A DNA stretch of 64,000 nucleotides. Source: SCUB01 sp041918675. Lineage in GTDB: Bacteria > Pseudomonadota > Alphaproteobacteria > Rhizobiales > Xanthobacteraceae. Location of the stretch: positions 62,001 through 126,000 of the forward strand of contig JAYRVF010000013.1 in NCBI GenBank assembly GCA_041918675.1, read 5' to 3'. Made by a program: the position numbers and the translations under genes. The notes beneath the pieces are model-generated. The model did no database searches. It was not told where the DNA came from and was given only the letters and a program-made list of their open reading frames with translations. Below, piece after piece: positions 62,505-64,000 of the stretch; positions within the stretch are counted from its first letter, which is position 1, and each line of letters starts with the position of its first letter.

Positions 62505-64000
62505 ATGCTCAAACTCACGCATGACATCCGTCGTCTTGATCGCGTGCTCGCTCTTGCCGTCGGCGCATTCCTTGCGACGACCAGCACCGTGGCGCTCGCC
62601 CAGAGCCCGACAACCGGCGACGCCAAGCCGGCGGAAGCCAAGATCAGCGGGTCGATGGCGGGCGAGTCCAAATCGAGCGATGTGAAGTCGGCCGAGCCGA
62701 AATCGAGCGAGACCAAGTCGAGCGAGTCCAAATCGAGCGAGACCAAGAGCGGCGACGCGACGTCGACCGAATCCGCCGCGAAGCTGAGCCCGTCCGACGC
62801 GTCCCAGCCAAAGCCCGCCGGCGAGGCGGACAAGAACGCCGCCGCCGCGACCAAGGAAACCAAGGACGCCAAGGAAGAGGTCGCCAAGGAAAAGGACAAG
62901 GAAAAGGAATCGAGCCCCGCCACGGCGACCGCGCCGCGGAGTGAGGCCGCCAAGACCGCGACGATCGCGCCCGCCGACCAGCCCGTCGCCGACAAGTTGC
63001 GCGACTTGCTCGGCTCCAAGACGCTCAAGCTGTTCGACCGCAAGCAGGAACGCGCGGCGGTCGAGACGATCTACGCCGCCCGTTCCCACGCGCCGTTGTG
63101 GAGCGAGGCGGGCAAGATGACGAAGCGGGCGGGCGACGCCATCGCGCGGCTGAAGAAGGTCGACGCCGACGGGCTCGATCCGACCGAGTACCAGGCGCCC
63201 GATTTCGCCGCCGCGACCACGCCCGACGCGCTCGCCGAGGCCGACCTGAAGATGACGGCGACGCTGCTGACCTACGCGCGCCACGCCGAGAATGGCCGCA
63301 TGCATTGGTCGCGCGCGACCGCCGACATTTTCTATCCCGATCACGCTTCCGATCCGATCGAGACGCTCGCCAATATCGCCGGCGCGACCGACATCGCCGC
63401 CGTCCTCGACGGCTTCAATCCGCGCCATGAAGGCTACAAGGCGCTCAAGGCCAAGCTCGCCGAGCTGCGCGGGGCCAAGAACGACGCCCAGTCCGAGCCG
63501 ATCGCGCAAGGCCCCGTTCTCAAGTTTCAGAAGAAGAAGCTGGTGGAGGACGACCGCGTGCCGCGTCTGCGCGAGCGGCTGAAGGTCGAGGGCGCCGCCG
63601 ACGACAAGCACTACGACGCCAATCTCGCCGCGGCGGTGCGCAAGTTCCAGTCCGCCAACGACATCAAGCCGACCGGCAATCTCGACGACGCCACCATCAA
63701 GGCGCTCAACGGCCCGACGCGGGACCGCCAGATCGACGTCGTTCTGCTCAACATGGAGCGGTGGCGCTGGCTGCCGCGCGATCTCGGCGAGCCGAAGCTC
63801 GGCGACGCCTATGTCATCCTCAACATCCCGGACTTCACGCTCAAGGTGATGCAGCACGGCAAGATGGTGTGGACGACGCGCGTGGTGACCGGCAAGCCGG
63901 GCAAGACGGCGACGCCCATGCTCACCGAGACGATGAAGTTCATCACAGTCAATCCGACCTGGAACGTGCCGCCGTCGATCGTCTACAACGAATATCTCCC
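62505..64000 (+). CDS. L,D-transpeptidase, YcbB-like (3' end outside window)
   Basis: The frame runs open to the window edge (498 codons seen). A signal peptide (VLALAVGAFLATTSTVALAQ) is followed by a low-complexity Lys/Ser/Glu/Thr region (about 32-145) with repeats of the type KSSETKSSES. Next comes the scaffold region of YcbB-type enzymes (TIYAARSHAPLWSEAGKMTK), a peptidoglycan-binding-like segment (AVRKFQSANDIKPTGNLDD), MERWRWLPRDLGE and the start of the YkuD catalytic domain (YVILNIPDFTLKVMQHGKMV, VVTGKPGKTATPML). The catalytic Cys lies beyond the edge. It would form 3-3 crosslinks in peptidoglycan or anchor lipoproteins. Confidence 0.9.
   Translation, partial: MLKLTHDIRRLDRVLALAVGAFLATTSTVALAQSPTTGDAKPAEAKISGSMAGESKSSDVKSAEPKSSETKSSESKSSETKSGDATSTESAAKLSPSDASQPKPAGEADKNAAAATKETKDAKEEVAKEKDKEKESSPATATAPRSEAAKTATIAPADQPVADKLRDLLGSKTLKLFDRKQERAAVETIYAARSHAPLWSEAGKMTKRAGDAIARLKKVDADGLDPTEYQAPDFAAATTPDALAEADLKMTATLLTYARHAENGRMHWSRATADIFYPDHASDPIETLANIAGATDIAAVLDGFNPRHEGYKALKAKLAELRGAKNDAQSEPIAQGPVLKFQKKKLVEDDRVPRLRERLKVEGAADDKHYDANLAAAVRKFQSANDIKPTGNLDDATIKALNGPTRDRQIDVVLLNMERWRWLPRDLGEPKLGDAYVILNIPDFTLKVMQHGKMVWTTRVVTGKPGKTATPMLTETMKFITVNPTWNVPPSIVYNEYL

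Overview
The window is GC-rich DNA with dense, short-spaced genes from an alphaproteobacterium, most likely of the Rhizobiales/Hyphomicrobiales (a Beijerinckiaceae- or Bradyrhizobium-like lineage is my guess, not proven). The main pointers are the Lrp-trxB-LsrB/VtlR block, the complete ccoNOQP-ccoGHIS set preceded by an FnrN-type regulator, two small phasins, a PdhS/CbrA-like PAS histidine kinase, a tRNA-His with A73 and no encoded G-1, and short nested palindromes flanked by GAGCA/TGCTC.

Layout. 0-5.9 kb: end of a methyltransferase gene, an odd tRNA-Cys-like gene, carB, greA and a DoxX protein. 6-10.7 kb: TauE-type permease, Lrp regulator, trxB, an LsrB/VtlR-type LysR regulator, a 97% duplicate of that regulator's 3' end, then a probable anti-Shine-Dalgarno small RNA ending in a strong terminator. 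10.9-14.7 kb: acyl-CoA catabolism (two crotonases, HMG-CoA lyase, a convergent acyl-CoA dehydrogenase) resembling the lower leucine pathway without the biotin carboxylase. 15.4-22.4 kb: glycan-decoration cluster (three glycosyltransferase-like genes, sulfotransferase, zinc-ribbon methyltransferase, APS kinase, polysaccharide pyruvyl transferase) ending at tRNA-His. 22.6-24.3 kb: repeats and two phasin genes for polyhydroxyalkanoate granules.

24.7-39.5 kb: PAS histidine kinase, AsmA protein, polyamine-type ABC transporter without a binding protein, a receiver protein with Glu at the phosphoacceptor position, glpD, a class I amidotransferase, a short-chain dehydrogenase and a GGDEF-EAL protein. 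39.7-48.6 kb: the high-affinity cbb3 oxidase region on the minus strand: fnrN, then ccoN-O-Q-P, ccoG-H-I-S, with FNR/FixK boxes before fnrN and ccoN. The oxygen-sensing regulator probably activates itself and the oxidase under low oxygen. ccoQ and ccoS are only 50 codons each.

48.9-64 kb: a hypothetical gene with an FNR-like site, an L-2-hydroxyglutarate-oxidase-like flavoprotein, two DUF465 small proteins, a diguanylate cyclase, purE-purK, rpsU with a glycine-rich tail, a TPR lipoprotein, the three-gene proton-translocating transhydrogenase (pntA1-pntA2-pntB), oligoendopeptidase F, an NtrC-type sigma-54 regulator and the 5' part of an L,D-transpeptidase gene cut by the window edge.

No CRISPR array, rRNA, prophage or intact insertion sequence was seen. 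The observations most worth following are the LsrB-linked sRNA candidate, the duplicated LsrB tail with only synonymous differences, the unusual tRNA, the sulfated-glycan cluster and the Asp-to-Glu receiver.
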